Below are positions 33,101 through 41,739 of a stretch of DNA of 64,000 nt, piece after piece. The notes beneath the pieces were generated by a model. It saw only the letters and a program-made list of their open reading frames with translations. It was not told the origin of the DNA and searched no databases. Source of the DNA: Arthrobacter pascens (GTDB lineage Bacteria > Actinomycetota > Actinomycetes > Actinomycetales > Micrococcaceae). Location of the stretch: contig NZ_JAUSXF010000001.1 of the NCBI RefSeq assembly GCF_030816475.1, positions 744,001 to 808,000 of the forward strand, written 5' to 3'. Made by a program: the position numbers and the translations under genes. Every line of letters starts with the position of its first letter. The stretch's first letter is position 1.

Positions 33101-33442
33101 ATGACCAAATACCTGATCTCGTTCCCCAGCGCCGCCATGGTCCTCTCTGACGACGACCTGCAGGCAGCTTCGGTTGCGTCCCGCGCGGTGGTTCAGGAGG
33201 CGAAGGACGCCGGCGTCTGGGTGTTCGGCGGCGGCATCGATGAGAGTATCCCGCCTGTCATGGTCGACGGCGATGGGACCGTGCGGAAGGGCACGTACCC
33301 CCAGACGGCGCAGCTCGACGGCGGGTACTGCGTGCTGGAACTGCCCTCCTACGATTCGGCCTTGGAGTGGGCTGCGAAGTTGGCGGTCGCCTGCCGTTGC
33401 GCGCAGGAAGTGCGCGCCTTCCACTACGATCCGGCCAGCTAG
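33101..33442 (+). CDS. YCII-related (DGPF-type) domain protein
   Basis: 113 residues. MTKYLISFPSAAM, then AKDAGVWVFGGGIDESI, KGTYPQTAQLDGGYCVLELPSYDSALEWAAKLAVAC and VRAFHYDP fit the YCII-related fold, a ferredoxin-like domain often fused or linked to sigma factors in actinobacteria. Function unknown. The stop is on a CTAG shared with minus-strand frames. Confidence 0.85.
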   Translation: MTKYLISFPSAAMVLSDDDLQAASVASRAVVQEAKDAGVWVFGGGIDESIPPVMVDGDGTVRKGTYPQTAQLDGGYCVLELPSYDSALEWAAKLAVACRCAQEVRAFHYDPAS

Positions 33443-33478
33443 GTCTCGGCCGGGTATTTGGCGCTGACGCGCCCGTAG

Positions 33479-33772
33479 TCAACGCAAACGGTGTACCCCG
33501 CGTACGGCTTCATGCACGAGGTGGGACCCATGGTGCCTGGACGCCGACCGGACCGCCGTGAACAGTGGGTGGATGCGTTCGCCGTGGATGCCCCTGGTCA
33601 TGTCGCGGATCAGGCCTTTTGCGCCAATTTCCCTGATGACGGTAATGCCTGCCACTGCATCCTTTTTAGTGGGGAACCGGGCCGATACCCCGAGCAGCCT
33701 GCCCGTCCCTTCGAAGAGCCGGAAGCGGTAGCCGCCGTCAGGGGGCTCAAATATTTCGAAGTATCCAGCCAT
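33479..33772 (-). CDS. DUF1508 (YegP-like) protein
   Basis: 97 residues. The first 60 (AGYFEIFEPPDGGYRFRLFEG to KGLIRDMTRG) form one DUF1508/YegP unit, a small beta-beta-alpha domain of unknown role. The remaining 35 residues, rich in His and Arg, do not look like family sequence; a neighbouring frame there reads SCMKPYAGYTVCVDYGRVSA and ends at the CTAG shared with the YCII stop, so the 3' end may be a different small ORF or a frameshift. Confidence 0.65.
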   Translation of the reverse strand: MAGYFEIFEPPDGGYRFRLFEGTGRLLGVSARFPTKKDAVAGITVIREIGAKGLIRDMTRGIHGERIHPLFTAVRSASRHHGSHLVHEAVRGVHRLR

Positions 33773-33906
33773 GGGACGTCACTCCGTTCTTCCGTCATTG
33801 CAAGCCTGATTCAAGCGTACGTCCGGGGGCGGAGGCCGGGTAGCCTTAGGGCGGAAATGCCCGACCGTGGGGAGTCACCCCAGGTGCAAGGTGCTGGGCT
33901 GCGGGG

Positions 33907-35148
33907 TCACTCGGGGGAGCCGACGACCACCTGCGCCGGGCTGTGGATGATGTAGCCGTTGAGCCAGGAAAACAGGGCGCGGACTTTCTGTTGGAATCCG
34001 GACAGGAGGGCAAGGTGCACCAGGAGCCAGGACAGGAAGGCGAGTGATCCTTGCAGCTGGATGCGCTTGCGTCCGAGCTCGGCCACTGCAGCGCCCCGCC
34101 CGATCATCGCCATGTATCCCTTGTCCAGGTAGCGGAAAGGCTGCCGGCCGCCGCCGGTGAGGTCGGCGTGGATGTTGCGGGCGGCCCACTTCCCGGCCTG
34201 CTGGGCCACGGAGCCGAGCTGCGGCAGTTTGGCTCCTCTCGAATCGATGATGTTGGCGGCATCGCCGATGACGTAGACCCCTTCGACGCCGGGGGCGGTC
34301 AGGTCAGGGCGGACGTCGATACGCCCGCCTTTGCCTTGGGGCAGGCCGGATCCGGCAATGAGGTTACCGGCCTTCAGGCCACCCGCCCAAACCACCATCC
34401 GGCTGGGGATGTCGGTCCCGTCGGCCAGAGTCACGCCGTCGGCACGGATCTCGGTGACGCCCACCCCCATATGCATCTGGACCCCGATCTTTGCCAGCCG
34501 GTCGCGGGCGTATTTCTGGGACTTTGCCGAAAACGTGTTCAGTACGGCCGGAACCATGTCCACCAGGTGCACGCGGCAGCGGGCCGCGAGCTCCGGGGAG
34601 AAGTACTTCGCCACCACGAACTTGATGTTTTCCGCCATGGCGCCGGCGGTTTCCACGCCCGTGGGCCCGCCCCCGACGACGACGACGTCCACTGGGCTGT
34701 CAGGTTCCCGGTCAGCCTGGTCCAGTAGCCGGATGAGGCTGCCGCCGAGCTTGGTAGCGTCCGTCACCGAATACAACGGGAAGGCATGTTCCTCGGCGCC
34801 GGGCGTGTTGAAGAAGTTCGGCACCGCGCCAACGGCAACCACCAGGATTTGCGCCCGGAAAGTATCGCCGTCCTCAGTGGTGACGGTACGCTCCGCTGCA
34901 TCCAGCGATGCCACCTTGGCCGTCATCACCCTCACCTGCCTGATCCGGCGGAAAACGGACCGAAGCGGCCGGGCTATGGCCGAGACGCCGATCTGTGACG
35001 TCGCCAGCTGGTACAGCAGCGGCTGGAACTGGTGGTAGTTGTTCGCGTCGATGAGCAGCACCCGAATGCCTTTGCGGCCTAATGCCCTAGCCGCGGAAAC
35101 CCCGGCGAAACCGCCTCCGACCACAATGACCTGATAGGTATCCTCCAT
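33907..35148 (-). CDS. NDH-2-like NADH dehydrogenase (FAD-dependent)
   Basis: 413 residues from the ATG at 35148. FAD motif VIVVGGGFAGVSAARALG at the N-terminus; NAD motif VDVVVVGGGPTGVETAGAMAE near residue 160; YVIGDAANI late in the sequence closes the FAD site. The C-terminal part has a hydrophobic segment (GSLAFLSWLLVHLALLSGF) that should sit at the membrane, as in type-II NADH:quinone oxidoreductases. It would pass electrons from NADH to menaquinone without pumping protons. Confidence 0.92.
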   Translation of the reverse strand: MEDTYQVIVVGGGFAGVSAARALGRKGIRVLLIDANNYHQFQPLLYQLATSQIGVSAIARPLRSVFRRIRQVRVMTAKVASLDAAERTVTTEDGDTFRAQILVVAVGAVPNFFNTPGAEEHAFPLYSVTDATKLGGSLIRLLDQADREPDSPVDVVVVGGGPTGVETAGAMAENIKFVVAKYFSPELAARCRVHLVDMVPAVLNTFSAKSQKYARDRLAKIGVQMHMGVGVTEIRADGVTLADGTDIPSRMVVWAGGLKAGNLIAGSGLPQGKGGRIDVRPDLTAPGVEGVYVIGDAANIIDSRGAKLPQLGSVAQQAGKWAARNIHADLTGGGRQPFRYLDKGYMAMIGRGAAVAELGRKRIQLQGSLAFLSWLLVHLALLSGFQQKVRALFSWLNGYIIHSPAQVVVGSPE

Positions 35149-35301
35149 CCGAGCAACGTACTCCACCCAGGGCCCGGGCAACAGTGGTCAAGGACATGCC
35201 AGACCCATTGCCCCCGGCCCGGCACAGGCATACGCTCGAAAGTAATTCTGGCTGCCCAGGTCTCAGGCACTGGCAACTTGATCGAGCGCCCGGAGAACCT
35301 G

Positions 35302-36627
35302 ATGACCACCTTTAAGCCTCAGACACATCGCTTCCTGAGCCAGGCGGTGGCCCTCCTCCTGGCAGTGGCAGGAATGTCTTTCTACGCCAACACCGCCGAT
35401 GCGGCAGCCGATTACGGCTACCCGAGCATCAGCTACTGGGGAGTGGCTAACCCGCCCACTGCCGACAAGCCCCAGAGCAAGCTCTGGTGGAATGATGGCG
35501 CCTGGTGGGCGGACATGTGGACCACAGGCAGCGGCTGGCATATCTATCGGCTGGACCGCGCCTCCCACACCTGGGTGGACACAGGGGTCCTGAATGACAG
35601 CCGCGGCAATACCCTCGCCGACACACTCTGGGACGGCTCCAGGCTCTACATTGCCTCGCACGTGGTCACCATTAGCAGCAACGAAACGCCGGAGCCCTCG
35701 GTTACGGGTCAGCCGGCGAATCTCTACCGTTACAGCTATTCGGCAGGAACATACACCCTCGACGCCGGGTTCCCGACCATCATCACGAACAACAGTAGTG
35801 AATCGATGACGATTGACAGGGATTCCACCGGAGCGATCTGGGCCACCTGGACGCAGGTGGCGGGCAATCCGACGTCGGGCTTTACGAACACCGTCTACGT
35901 CAACAATTCCCTGCCGGGCGGTGCCGGCTGGTCCACGCCCTTTGTGCTGCCGGTAGCCAATGCACACCCGGCGCCGGATGACATTTCCGCTGTGGTGGCG
36001 TACGCGAAGAACAGGATCGGCGTCATGTGGAGCGACCAGACCACCGGGACCGTGTGGTGGGCGTGGCGGACCGACGGGACCTCCCCGACAGCGCGCTCGT
36101 CCTGGAAACAGCAACCCGCGCTACGGGGCAATGGGCTTGCGGATGACCACCTGAACCTCAAAGCGCTGCTGGCCGATGGTGCCGGACGGGTGTTCGCGGC
36201 GGTGAAGACCAGCCTCAATGAGACTTCCAGTGACCCCACCCTGCCGCAGGAGCTGTTGCTCGTCTTCCGTCCGGGCACAGGCTCGTTCACTAAGTCCACG
36301 ATTGCGGTGACAGGCGATTGCGTTACGCGGCCTCAGCTCCTGCTGGACACCGAGAACAACCAGGTTCACGCCTTCCACACCGCACCCGCCGGGACTCAAT
36401 GCGCCTCATCAGGCACGGCGGGAACCATTTATGAGAAGACGGCCTCCATGGACGATCCCGTCTTCGCGTCGGGCCGTGGAACGCCCTTGATCCAGGACGG
36501 AGCGTCACCGAACCTGAACAACCTGACCACCACCAAGCAGAGCGTCAACAGCAGCACCGGCCTTGTAGTGATGGCCAGCAACCACATCACCAAACGCTAT
36601 TGGTTCGCGGACAGGTCCCTCGGCTAG
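35302..36627 (+). CDS. Secreted protein with beta-propeller-like sequence
   Basis: 441 residues from the ATG at 35302 (CGGAG six bases upstream). The signal peptide is AVALLLAVAGMSFYANTADAAA. The mature part is Trp-rich with recurring blade-like segments such as SKLWWNDGAWWADMWTTGS, WDGSRLYIASHV and IGVMWSDQTTGTVWWAW. This suggests a propeller related to sialidase/Asp-box proteins; no catalytic motif is certain. Single gene, before the paa cluster. Confidence 0.65.
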   Translation: MTTFKPQTHRFLSQAVALLLAVAGMSFYANTADAAADYGYPSISYWGVANPPTADKPQSKLWWNDGAWWADMWTTGSGWHIYRLDRASHTWVDTGVLNDSRGNTLADTLWDGSRLYIASHVVTISSNETPEPSVTGQPANLYRYSYSAGTYTLDAGFPTIITNNSSESMTIDRDSTGAIWATWTQVAGNPTSGFTNTVYVNNSLPGGAGWSTPFVLPVANAHPAPDDISAVVAYAKNRIGVMWSDQTTGTVWWAWRTDGTSPTARSSWKQQPALRGNGLADDHLNLKALLADGAGRVFAAVKTSLNETSSDPTLPQELLLVFRPGTGSFTKSTIAVTGDCVTRPQLLLDTENNQVHAFHTAPAGTQCASSGTAGTIYEKTASMDDPVFASGRGTPLIQDGASPNLNNLTTTKQSVNSSTGLVVMASNHITKRYWFADRSLG

Positions 36628-36730
36628 CAACGGGCCTGCCCATATAGCCTGCGCCGTCCCCATCTGGCTTAGCCGATCAGGAGATCCAGCCCAAGCCTCC
36701 TGCTTGACGCCCTCTGCCGCTTCCGCATAT

Positions 36731-36752
36731 CCTGAACGAACGGTCGGTAAAT
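36731..36752. promoter_or_regulatory. Probable PaaR operator
   Basis: The 22-bp stretch contains AACGAACGGTCGGT, a dyad of the form ACCG-NN-CG-NN-CGGT with one mismatch. From memory this is the core of the PaaR (TetR family) box controlling paa genes in Corynebacterium. It lies 42 bases before the paaA start. No paaR gene is in the window. Confidence 0.6.
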
Positions 36753-36793
36753 AAAGATCGGCGAAATCAGAGGCCTTTGCATAGGAGCAACCC

Positions 36794-37846
36794 ATGGCAG
36801 CGCAGAATCTGCAGTCAGTGCCCGCTGGACAATCACCGGAGCCCGCATCCCCGGCAGTACAGCCTGCGCAGGATGCAGAAGCAGCCCGGCTCGAGGCAGA
36901 GGGCAAGGCGAACTTTGACCGGGTGATCGCCGACGATTCGCGGATCGAGCCGCGGGACTGGATGCCTGACGCGTACCGCAAGACGCTCCTACGCCAGATC
37001 TCCCAGCACGCCCACTCCGAGATCATCGGCATGCAGCCGGAAGCCAACTGGATCTCCCGCGCCCCGAGCCTCAAGCGCAAGGCCATCCTCATGGCCAAGG
37101 TCCAGGACGAGGCCGGCCACGGGCTGTACCTCTACTCGGCTGCAGAAACGCTTGGTCAGACCCGCGACAAGATGATGGCCGACCTCATCGCCGGCAAGGC
37201 CCGCTACTCAAGCATCTTCAACTACCCGGCGCTGACCTGGGCGGACATGGGCGCCATCGGCTGGCTGGTGGACGGCGCCGCCATCTGCAACCAGGTGCCG
37301 CTGTGCCGGGCCTCCTACGGCCCCTACGGCCGGGCCATGGTCCGCATCTGCAAGGAGGAGTCATTCCACCAGCGGCAGGGCTTCGAGATCCTGCTTGAGC
37401 TTGCCAACGGCACCCCGGAGCAGAAGCAGATGGCCCAGGACGCTGTGAACCGCTGGTATGCCCCGGCGCTGATGATGTTCGGCCCGCCCGACGACGATTC
37501 GCCCAACTCCCGCCAGTCCATGGCCTGGAACATCAAGCGCTTCAGCAATGACGAGCTCCGCAGCCGCTTCGTGGGCATGATGGTGGAGCAGGTCCGCGTG
37601 CTCGGCCTGACCCTCCCGGACAGCGAGGTCCGCTTCAACGAGGAGACCAAAAGGTGGGAGCACGGCCCGCTGGACTGGAACGAATTCAAGGAAGTACTCG
37701 CCGGCCGCGGGCCCTGCAACGCCCAGCGGCTGGAGCGCCGCAGGGAAGCGCACGACGACGGGGCCTGGGTCCGTGAGGCAGCAGCCGCCTATGCAGCAAA
37801 ACAGCAGGCAAAACAGTCAATGAAGACAAAGGAATACGCAGCATGA
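36794..37846 (+). CDS. paaA: Phenylacetyl-CoA 1,2-epoxidase subunit PaaA
   Basis: 350 residues. The catalytic alpha subunit of the multicomponent phenylacetyl-CoA epoxidase: it carries the di-iron site, with E-x-x-H patterns in [17 protein letters not shown] and [17 protein letters not shown]. It activates O2 to epoxidise the CoA-bound aromatic ring. An Ala/Pro-rich N-terminal extension of about 30 residues is present. First gene of a tight operon; the stop overlaps paaB by four bases. Confidence 0.97.
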   Translation: MAAQNLQSVPAGQSPEPASPAVQPAQDAEAARLEAEGKANFDRVIADDSRIEPRDWMPDAYRKTLLRQISQHAHSEIIGMQPEANWISRAPSLKRKAILMAKVQDEAGHGLYLYSAAETLGQTRDKMMADLIAGKARYSSIFNYPALTWADMGAIGWLVDGAAICNQVPLCRASYGPYGRAMVRICKEESFHQRQGFEILLELANGTPEQKQMAQDAVNRWYAPALMMFGPPDDDSPNSRQSMAWNIKRFSNDELRSRFVGMMVEQVRVLGLTLPDSEVRFNEETKRWEHGPLDWNEFKEVLAGRGPCNAQRLERRREAHDDGAWVREAAAAYAAKQQAKQSMKTKEYAA

Positions 37847-38223
37847 GTCCCCATGGCAACCCGGAAGCCCCCGCCAGCTCGGCAGGCGAAATCAATCGCG
37901 AAGCGGCCAAATCGAGCCCGGCAGTTGAACCGGCCGAGACCGGCAACGCCTGGGGCCTCTGGGAGGTCTTTGTCCGGTCAAGCCGCGGCCTCAGCCACGT
38001 GCACGCCGGCTCCCTGCACGCACCCGATGCCGCCATGGCGCTGCGCAATGCCCGGGACCTCTACACCCGCCGCAACGAAGGCGTCTCCATCTGGGTGGTC
38101 CCGGCAGACGCCATAGCCGCCAGCGATCCGGACTCCAAAGGCGCGTTCTTCGAGTCCCCGCAGGGCAAGGACTACCGGCATGCCACGTATTACACCAAGA
38201 GCGAAGGGGTGAAACACCTGTGA
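37843..38223 (+). CDS. paaB: Phenylacetyl-CoA epoxidase subunit PaaB
   Basis: 126 residues. The core [41 protein letters not shown] is the conserved PaaB fold; the protein bridges PaaA/PaaC heterodimers in the epoxidase. An extra N-terminal tail of about 40 residues is likely flexible. Overlaps both neighbours by four bases. Confidence 0.96.
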   Translation: MSPHGNPEAPASSAGEINREAAKSSPAVEPAETGNAWGLWEVFVRSSRGLSHVHAGSLHAPDAAMALRNARDLYTRRNEGVSIWVVPADAIAASDPDSKGAFFESPQGKDYRHATYYTKSEGVKHL

Positions 38224-39080
38224 GCGAAACGAACGCGTCGGCCACCCGCATCACCCCGGGCAACGCCCTCCGCCCCGAGGACATCGCCCTGGAGGTCCGC
38301 ACCGGTCTCGCCCAGCCCGGCAAGGACGTGGCCGAGTATGCGCTGCGCCTGGGCGACGACGCCCTGATCCTGGCCCAGCGCCTGGGCCACTGGATCTCCC
38401 GCGGCCCGGAGCTGGAGGAGGACGTGGCCCTGGGCAACATCGCCCTGGACCAGCTGGGCCACGCCCGCTCCTTCCTCAGTTATGCGGGCGGCGGCCTCGT
38501 CGGCGAGGGGGAGCCGGCCAAGACCGAGGACGATCTTGCCTACTTCCGGCGCGAGCCCGAATTCCGCTCGGCCCACCTCTTCGAACAGCCCAACGGCGAC
38601 TTCGCGGTGACCATCGCCCGGCAGTTCGTGGTGAGCTACTACCAGTTCGAGCTCTACCGCCGGCTCACTGAATCAAGCGACGAAACGCTTGCTGCCATCG
38701 CAGCCAAAGCCGTGAAGGAGGTGGACTACCACCGGGACCACAGCGCCCAGTGGGTCCTCCGCCTGGCCGGCGGGACGGATGAATCACGCAAGCGGATGAT
38801 CCACGGCCTCAAGCTGGTCTGGCCCTACGTCGGGGAGCTCTTCGAGGACGATGAGCTGGCCACCCGCCTGGCTGAAACCGGTGCCGCCGTCGTGCCTTCC
38901 AGCCTGAGGGAGGACTTTGACCGGCTGACCGGGGAAGTCCTGAAAGAAGCGGAGCTGGAGGTGCCGGACGTTCCGCCTGCCCCCGGCGGCGGCCGGCGCG
39001 GCCGGCATTCCGAGCATTTTGGCTACATCCTCGCGGAGATGCAGGTGCTGGCCCGCCAGTATCCGGGGGCGAGCTGGTGA
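38220..39080 (+). CDS. paaC: Phenylacetyl-CoA epoxidase subunit PaaC
   Basis: 286 residues. The structural ferritin-like partner of PaaA: LGDDALILAQRLGHWISRGPELEEDVALGNIALDQLGHAR and KEVDYHRDHSAQWVLRLAGGT are conserved. It stabilises PaaA and lacks full catalytic iron ligands in the family. The C-terminus has a Gly/Arg loop (APGGGRRGRHSEHFGYI) typical of PaaC. Start overlaps paaB, stop overlaps paaD. Confidence 0.96.
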   Translation: MSETNASATRITPGNALRPEDIALEVRTGLAQPGKDVAEYALRLGDDALILAQRLGHWISRGPELEEDVALGNIALDQLGHARSFLSYAGGGLVGEGEPAKTEDDLAYFRREPEFRSAHLFEQPNGDFAVTIARQFVVSYYQFELYRRLTESSDETLAAIAAKAVKEVDYHRDHSAQWVLRLAGGTDESRKRMIHGLKLVWPYVGELFEDDELATRLAETGAAVVPSSLREDFDRLTGEVLKEAELEVPDVPPAPGGGRRGRHSEHFGYILAEMQVLARQYPGASW

Positions 39081-39634
39081 CCGTCATGGACATGTATGTT
39101 GCAGATGCCGGAACCGCTCCCGGACGGGTTTCCGCCCGGCAGAAGGCGTGGGACATCGCGGCCACGGTGTGCGACCCCGAGATCCCTGTGCTCACCATCG
39201 AGGATCTGGGGATCCTGCGGGACGTGAAAATAGTCGACGACGGCGGTCTGGTTCCCGCCGTCCTGGTCACCATTACGCCCACGTACTCGGGCTGCCCCGC
39301 GATGGACGCCATCCGGGACGACCTCAAGGCCGCCTTCGTCAGGGAAGGCTATCCCAGCGTCCACGTGGACCTGGTGCTCGCCCCGGCCTGGACCACGGAC
39401 TGGATGACGGAGGCCGGCAAGGCCAAGCTGCAGGAGTACGGCATCGCCCCGCCGTCGGGTATGTCTGCAGCCGGCGGACACGCAGGCAAAGTGCGGCTCA
39501 GCCTCGCAGTGAAATGCCCGCAGTGCAACAGCCTGAACACCAGGGAACTCACGCGGTTCGGCTCCACCTCCTGCAAGGCGCTCTACGTCTGCCAGGACTG
39601 CCAGGAACCGTTCGACTACTTCAAAGTCCTCTAA
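39077..39634 (+). CDS. paaD: Phenylacetate degradation protein PaaD
   Basis: 185 residues from a GTG that overlaps paaC; an ATG at 39086 is possible. The MIP18/DUF59 domain (VCDPEIPVLTIEDLGILRDV, TYSGCPAMDAI) belongs to iron-sulfur assembly factors, and the C-terminal CPQCNSLNTRE and CKALYVCQDCQEPF supply four zinc-type cysteines. It probably matures the iron or Fe-S centres of the epoxidase complex. Confidence 0.95.
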   Translation: MTVMDMYVADAGTAPGRVSARQKAWDIAATVCDPEIPVLTIEDLGILRDVKIVDDGGLVPAVLVTITPTYSGCPAMDAIRDDLKAAFVREGYPSVHVDLVLAPAWTTDWMTEAGKAKLQEYGIAPPSGMSAAGGHAGKVRLSLAVKCPQCNSLNTRELTRFGSTSCKALYVCQDCQEPFDYFKVL

Positions 39635-39643
39635 GGAAGCCCC

Positions 39644-40885
39644 ATGCCTGTTGTCCGCCAGACCGCCGCCGAATCGGCGCAGGCCGCCGGCCGCCGTCGT
39701 CCGTCCTTCCACACCCTGACCGTCGCGGAGGTGCGCCGGCTGACCGAGGACGCCATCGAGGTTTCCTTCCATGTCCCGAAGGAGCTCGCCGGCCAGTTCG
39801 ATTACCTGCCCGGCCAGTACGTGGCCCTGCGCACCAAGCTGCCTGATGAAAACGGCGAACTGCACGAGGTGCGCCGCAGCTACTCCATTTGCGCCGAGCC
39901 GCGCACGTTTGAGGACGGCAGCAGTGAGATCCGGGTGGCCGTGAAGCAGGACCTGGGCGGGCTGTTCTCCACGTGGGCCAATTCGGAGCTGAAGCCGGGG
40001 GACACCCTGGACGTGATGAGTCCCATGGGCGCGTTCGTGTCCAAGCACGGCCGGGACGGCAAGGCCGTGGAGCAGAACGTGATGAACTCGATGAACCATC
40101 CCGAGGAGCTGGCGGGGGAAGCTGCCTCCGTTGGGGGAGGCAGCTTCGTGGCCATCGCGGCGGGAAGCGGCATCACGCCGGTGATCGCCATCGCCCGCAC
40201 GCTGCTGGCCGCCAACCCGGAAACCCGCTTTGACCTGATCTACGCCAACAAGGCAGCCATGGACGTGATGTTCCTGGAGGAGCTGGCGGACCTGAAGGAC
40301 AAGTACCCGCAGCGGCTGGCCATCCACCACGTGCTGTCCCGCGAGCAGCGGATCGCGCCGCTGCTGAGCGGAAGGATCGACGCCGAGAAGCTCCAGCAGC
40401 TGCTGGGCACCGCCATCCACGCGGATGACGTGGATGAGTGGTTCCTGTGCGGGCCGTTCGAGCTGGTGCAGCTGTGCCGGGACACGCTGGCCGAGCGCGG
40501 CGTGAAGCCTGAGCAGATCCGGTTCGAGCTGTTTACGTCGGGCAAGCCGGACCGCCCCGAGGGCCACGCCGGCCGGCCCGTGCTGGTGGACGAGTCCAAG
40601 GAGACGTACAAGATCACGTTCAAGCTGGACGGCCTGCAGGGCGAGGTAGCCAGCCCCACGCACGCACGCGAATCCATCCTCAACGCCGCGCTGCGGGTCC
40701 GCCCGGATGTGCCGTTCGCCTGCGCCGGGGGAGTGTGCGGCACGTGCCGGGCCAAGCTGGTCACCGGCAATGTCAGCATGGACGAGAACTACGCGCTGGA
40801 GCAGGATGAACTGGACAGGGGCTACGTGCTGACCTGCCAGTCGCACCCCATCACCCCGGAAGTCACCGTCGACTTCGACGTTTAG
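39644..40885 (+). CDS. paaE: Phenylacetyl-CoA epoxidase reductase PaaE
   Basis: 413 residues. FAD domain (VRRSYSICAEP, the RxYS motif), NAD domain (VAIAAGSGITPVIAIARTLL) and a C-terminal plant-type 2Fe-2S ferredoxin (CAGGVCGTCRAKLVTG with a later C in LTCQSHP). It feeds electrons from NAD(P)H to the PaaA di-iron site. It is longer than usual by about 25 residues between MGAFVSKHG and GGGSFVAIAAGSG; that insertion contains a perfect 12-bp DNA palindrome. Confidence 0.96.
   Translation: MPVVRQTAAESAQAAGRRRPSFHTLTVAEVRRLTEDAIEVSFHVPKELAGQFDYLPGQYVALRTKLPDENGELHEVRRSYSICAEPRTFEDGSSEIRVAVKQDLGGLFSTWANSELKPGDTLDVMSPMGAFVSKHGRDGKAVEQNVMNSMNHPEELAGEAASVGGGSFVAIAAGSGITPVIAIARTLLAANPETRFDLIYANKAAMDVMFLEELADLKDKYPQRLAIHHVLSREQRIAPLLSGRIDAEKLQQLLGTAIHADDVDEWFLCGPFELVQLCRDTLAERGVKPEQIRFELFTSGKPDRPEGHAGRPVLVDESKETYKITFKLDGLQGEVASPTHARESILNAALRVRPDVPFACAGGVCGTCRAKLVTGNVSMDENYALEQDELDRGYVLTCQSHPITPEVTVDFDV
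40118..40147. repeat. Perfect 12-bp palindrome inside paaE
   Basis: GAAGCTGCCTCC (40118-40129) and GGAGGCAGCTTC (40136-40147) flank six bases. It lies in the extra segment of PaaE and encodes GEAASVGGGS in frame, so it looks like a small palindromic insertion tolerated by the protein. Confidence 0.6.
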
Positions 40886-40921
40886 GATTTCAGTCACCTC
40901 ACCGCCACGAACAGGAGCCCC

Positions 40922-41701
40922 ATGATTTCCCTCTCCATCAACAACGGCGTTGCCGAGGTGGTGCTGGATGCGCCCTACAAGCTGAATTCGCTGGATGAGC
41001 AGGCGCTCGCAGAGCTGGGGAGGGCGTACGACGACGCCGCTGCCGCCGCCTCCCGCGGTGAGGTGCGGGCGCTGCTGCTGAGGGGAGAGGGCCGCGCCTT
41101 CTGCGCGGGCCGGGACATTTCCGGCGTGACGCCGGAGGAGGACGACGCCGCCGCCTACCTGGGCGGGCTGGTGCAGCCGCTGCTGAAAAAGATGAGCTCG
41201 TTCCCGGCGCCGACGTTTGCGGCGGCGCAGGGTGCCTGCCTGGGCGTGGGCTTGGGCCTGCTGCTCGCAACCGACGTGGTGTACGTGGCGGAGAACGCCA
41301 AATTCGGCTCGCCCTTCGCGAAGCTCGGTGCCACCCTGGATTCGGGCGGGCACTGGTATTTCACCGAGCGGCTGGGCATGCACCGGACGCTGGACCTGAT
41401 CTATACGGCGGAGCTGATTTCAGGGGCGGAGGCGGTGGCGCAGGGGATGTTCAGCCGGGCCATGCCGGCCGATGAACTGTTGGGAGACACCAGGACGATT
41501 GTGGCCAAGGTGGCGACCGGGGCGACGGGAGCGTTCAACGCCAGCAAGGAACTGGTAGCGCACATCCGGGACCACCGGCTGGGCCTTTGGGAGGCCATGG
41601 AAGAGGAGAATTCCGAGCAGGCCCGGCTTTGTAAAAGTGATGATTATGCCGAAGGTTTTCGGGCTTTTCAGGAGAAGCGTGAGCCAAGGTTTACAGGCTA
41701 G
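40922..41701 (+). CDS. Enoyl-CoA hydratase/isomerase (phenylacetate pathway)
   Basis: 259 residues of the crotonase fold. The oxyanion-hole segments are FCAGRDISG and GACLGVGLGLLLATD; LGMHRTLDLIYTAELISG follows. Placed 36 bases behind paaE with its own ribosome site, it should act on ring-opened or epoxide/oxepin CoA intermediates (PaaF/PaaG role, which one is not clear). The catalytic Glu/Asp pattern differs from classical hydratases, as in isomerases. Its last 70 bases are repeated, diverged, at 44.65 kb. Confidence 0.9.
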   Translation: MISLSINNGVAEVVLDAPYKLNSLDEQALAELGRAYDDAAAAASRGEVRALLLRGEGRAFCAGRDISGVTPEEDDAAAYLGGLVQPLLKKMSSFPAPTFAAAQGACLGVGLGLLLATDVVYVAENAKFGSPFAKLGATLDSGGHWYFTERLGMHRTLDLIYTAELISGAEAVAQGMFSRAMPADELLGDTRTIVAKVATGATGAFNASKELVAHIRDHRLGLWEAMEEENSEQARLCKSDDYAEGFRAFQEKREPRFTG

Positions 41702-41719
41702 AGATTGCTACTTTCACGC
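41624..41719 (+). repeat. Left copy of a 96-bp repeat bracketing a 3-kb insert
   Basis: Covers the last 26 codons of the enoyl-CoA hydratase gene and 18 bases beyond. It aligns without gaps to 44652-44747, offset exactly 3028 bases, at about 80 percent by eye, including the shared run AGAGATTGCTA past the stop. Confidence 0.75.
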
Positions 41720-41739
41720 TGTTTCAGCAGCCTCCTAGG

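Noticed and set aside
39023..41383. 786-codon minus-strand frame opposite paaD, paaE and the hydratase
   Set aside because: The + strand encodes three clear enzymes here; the antisense frame is open only because of high GC and spans gene borders.
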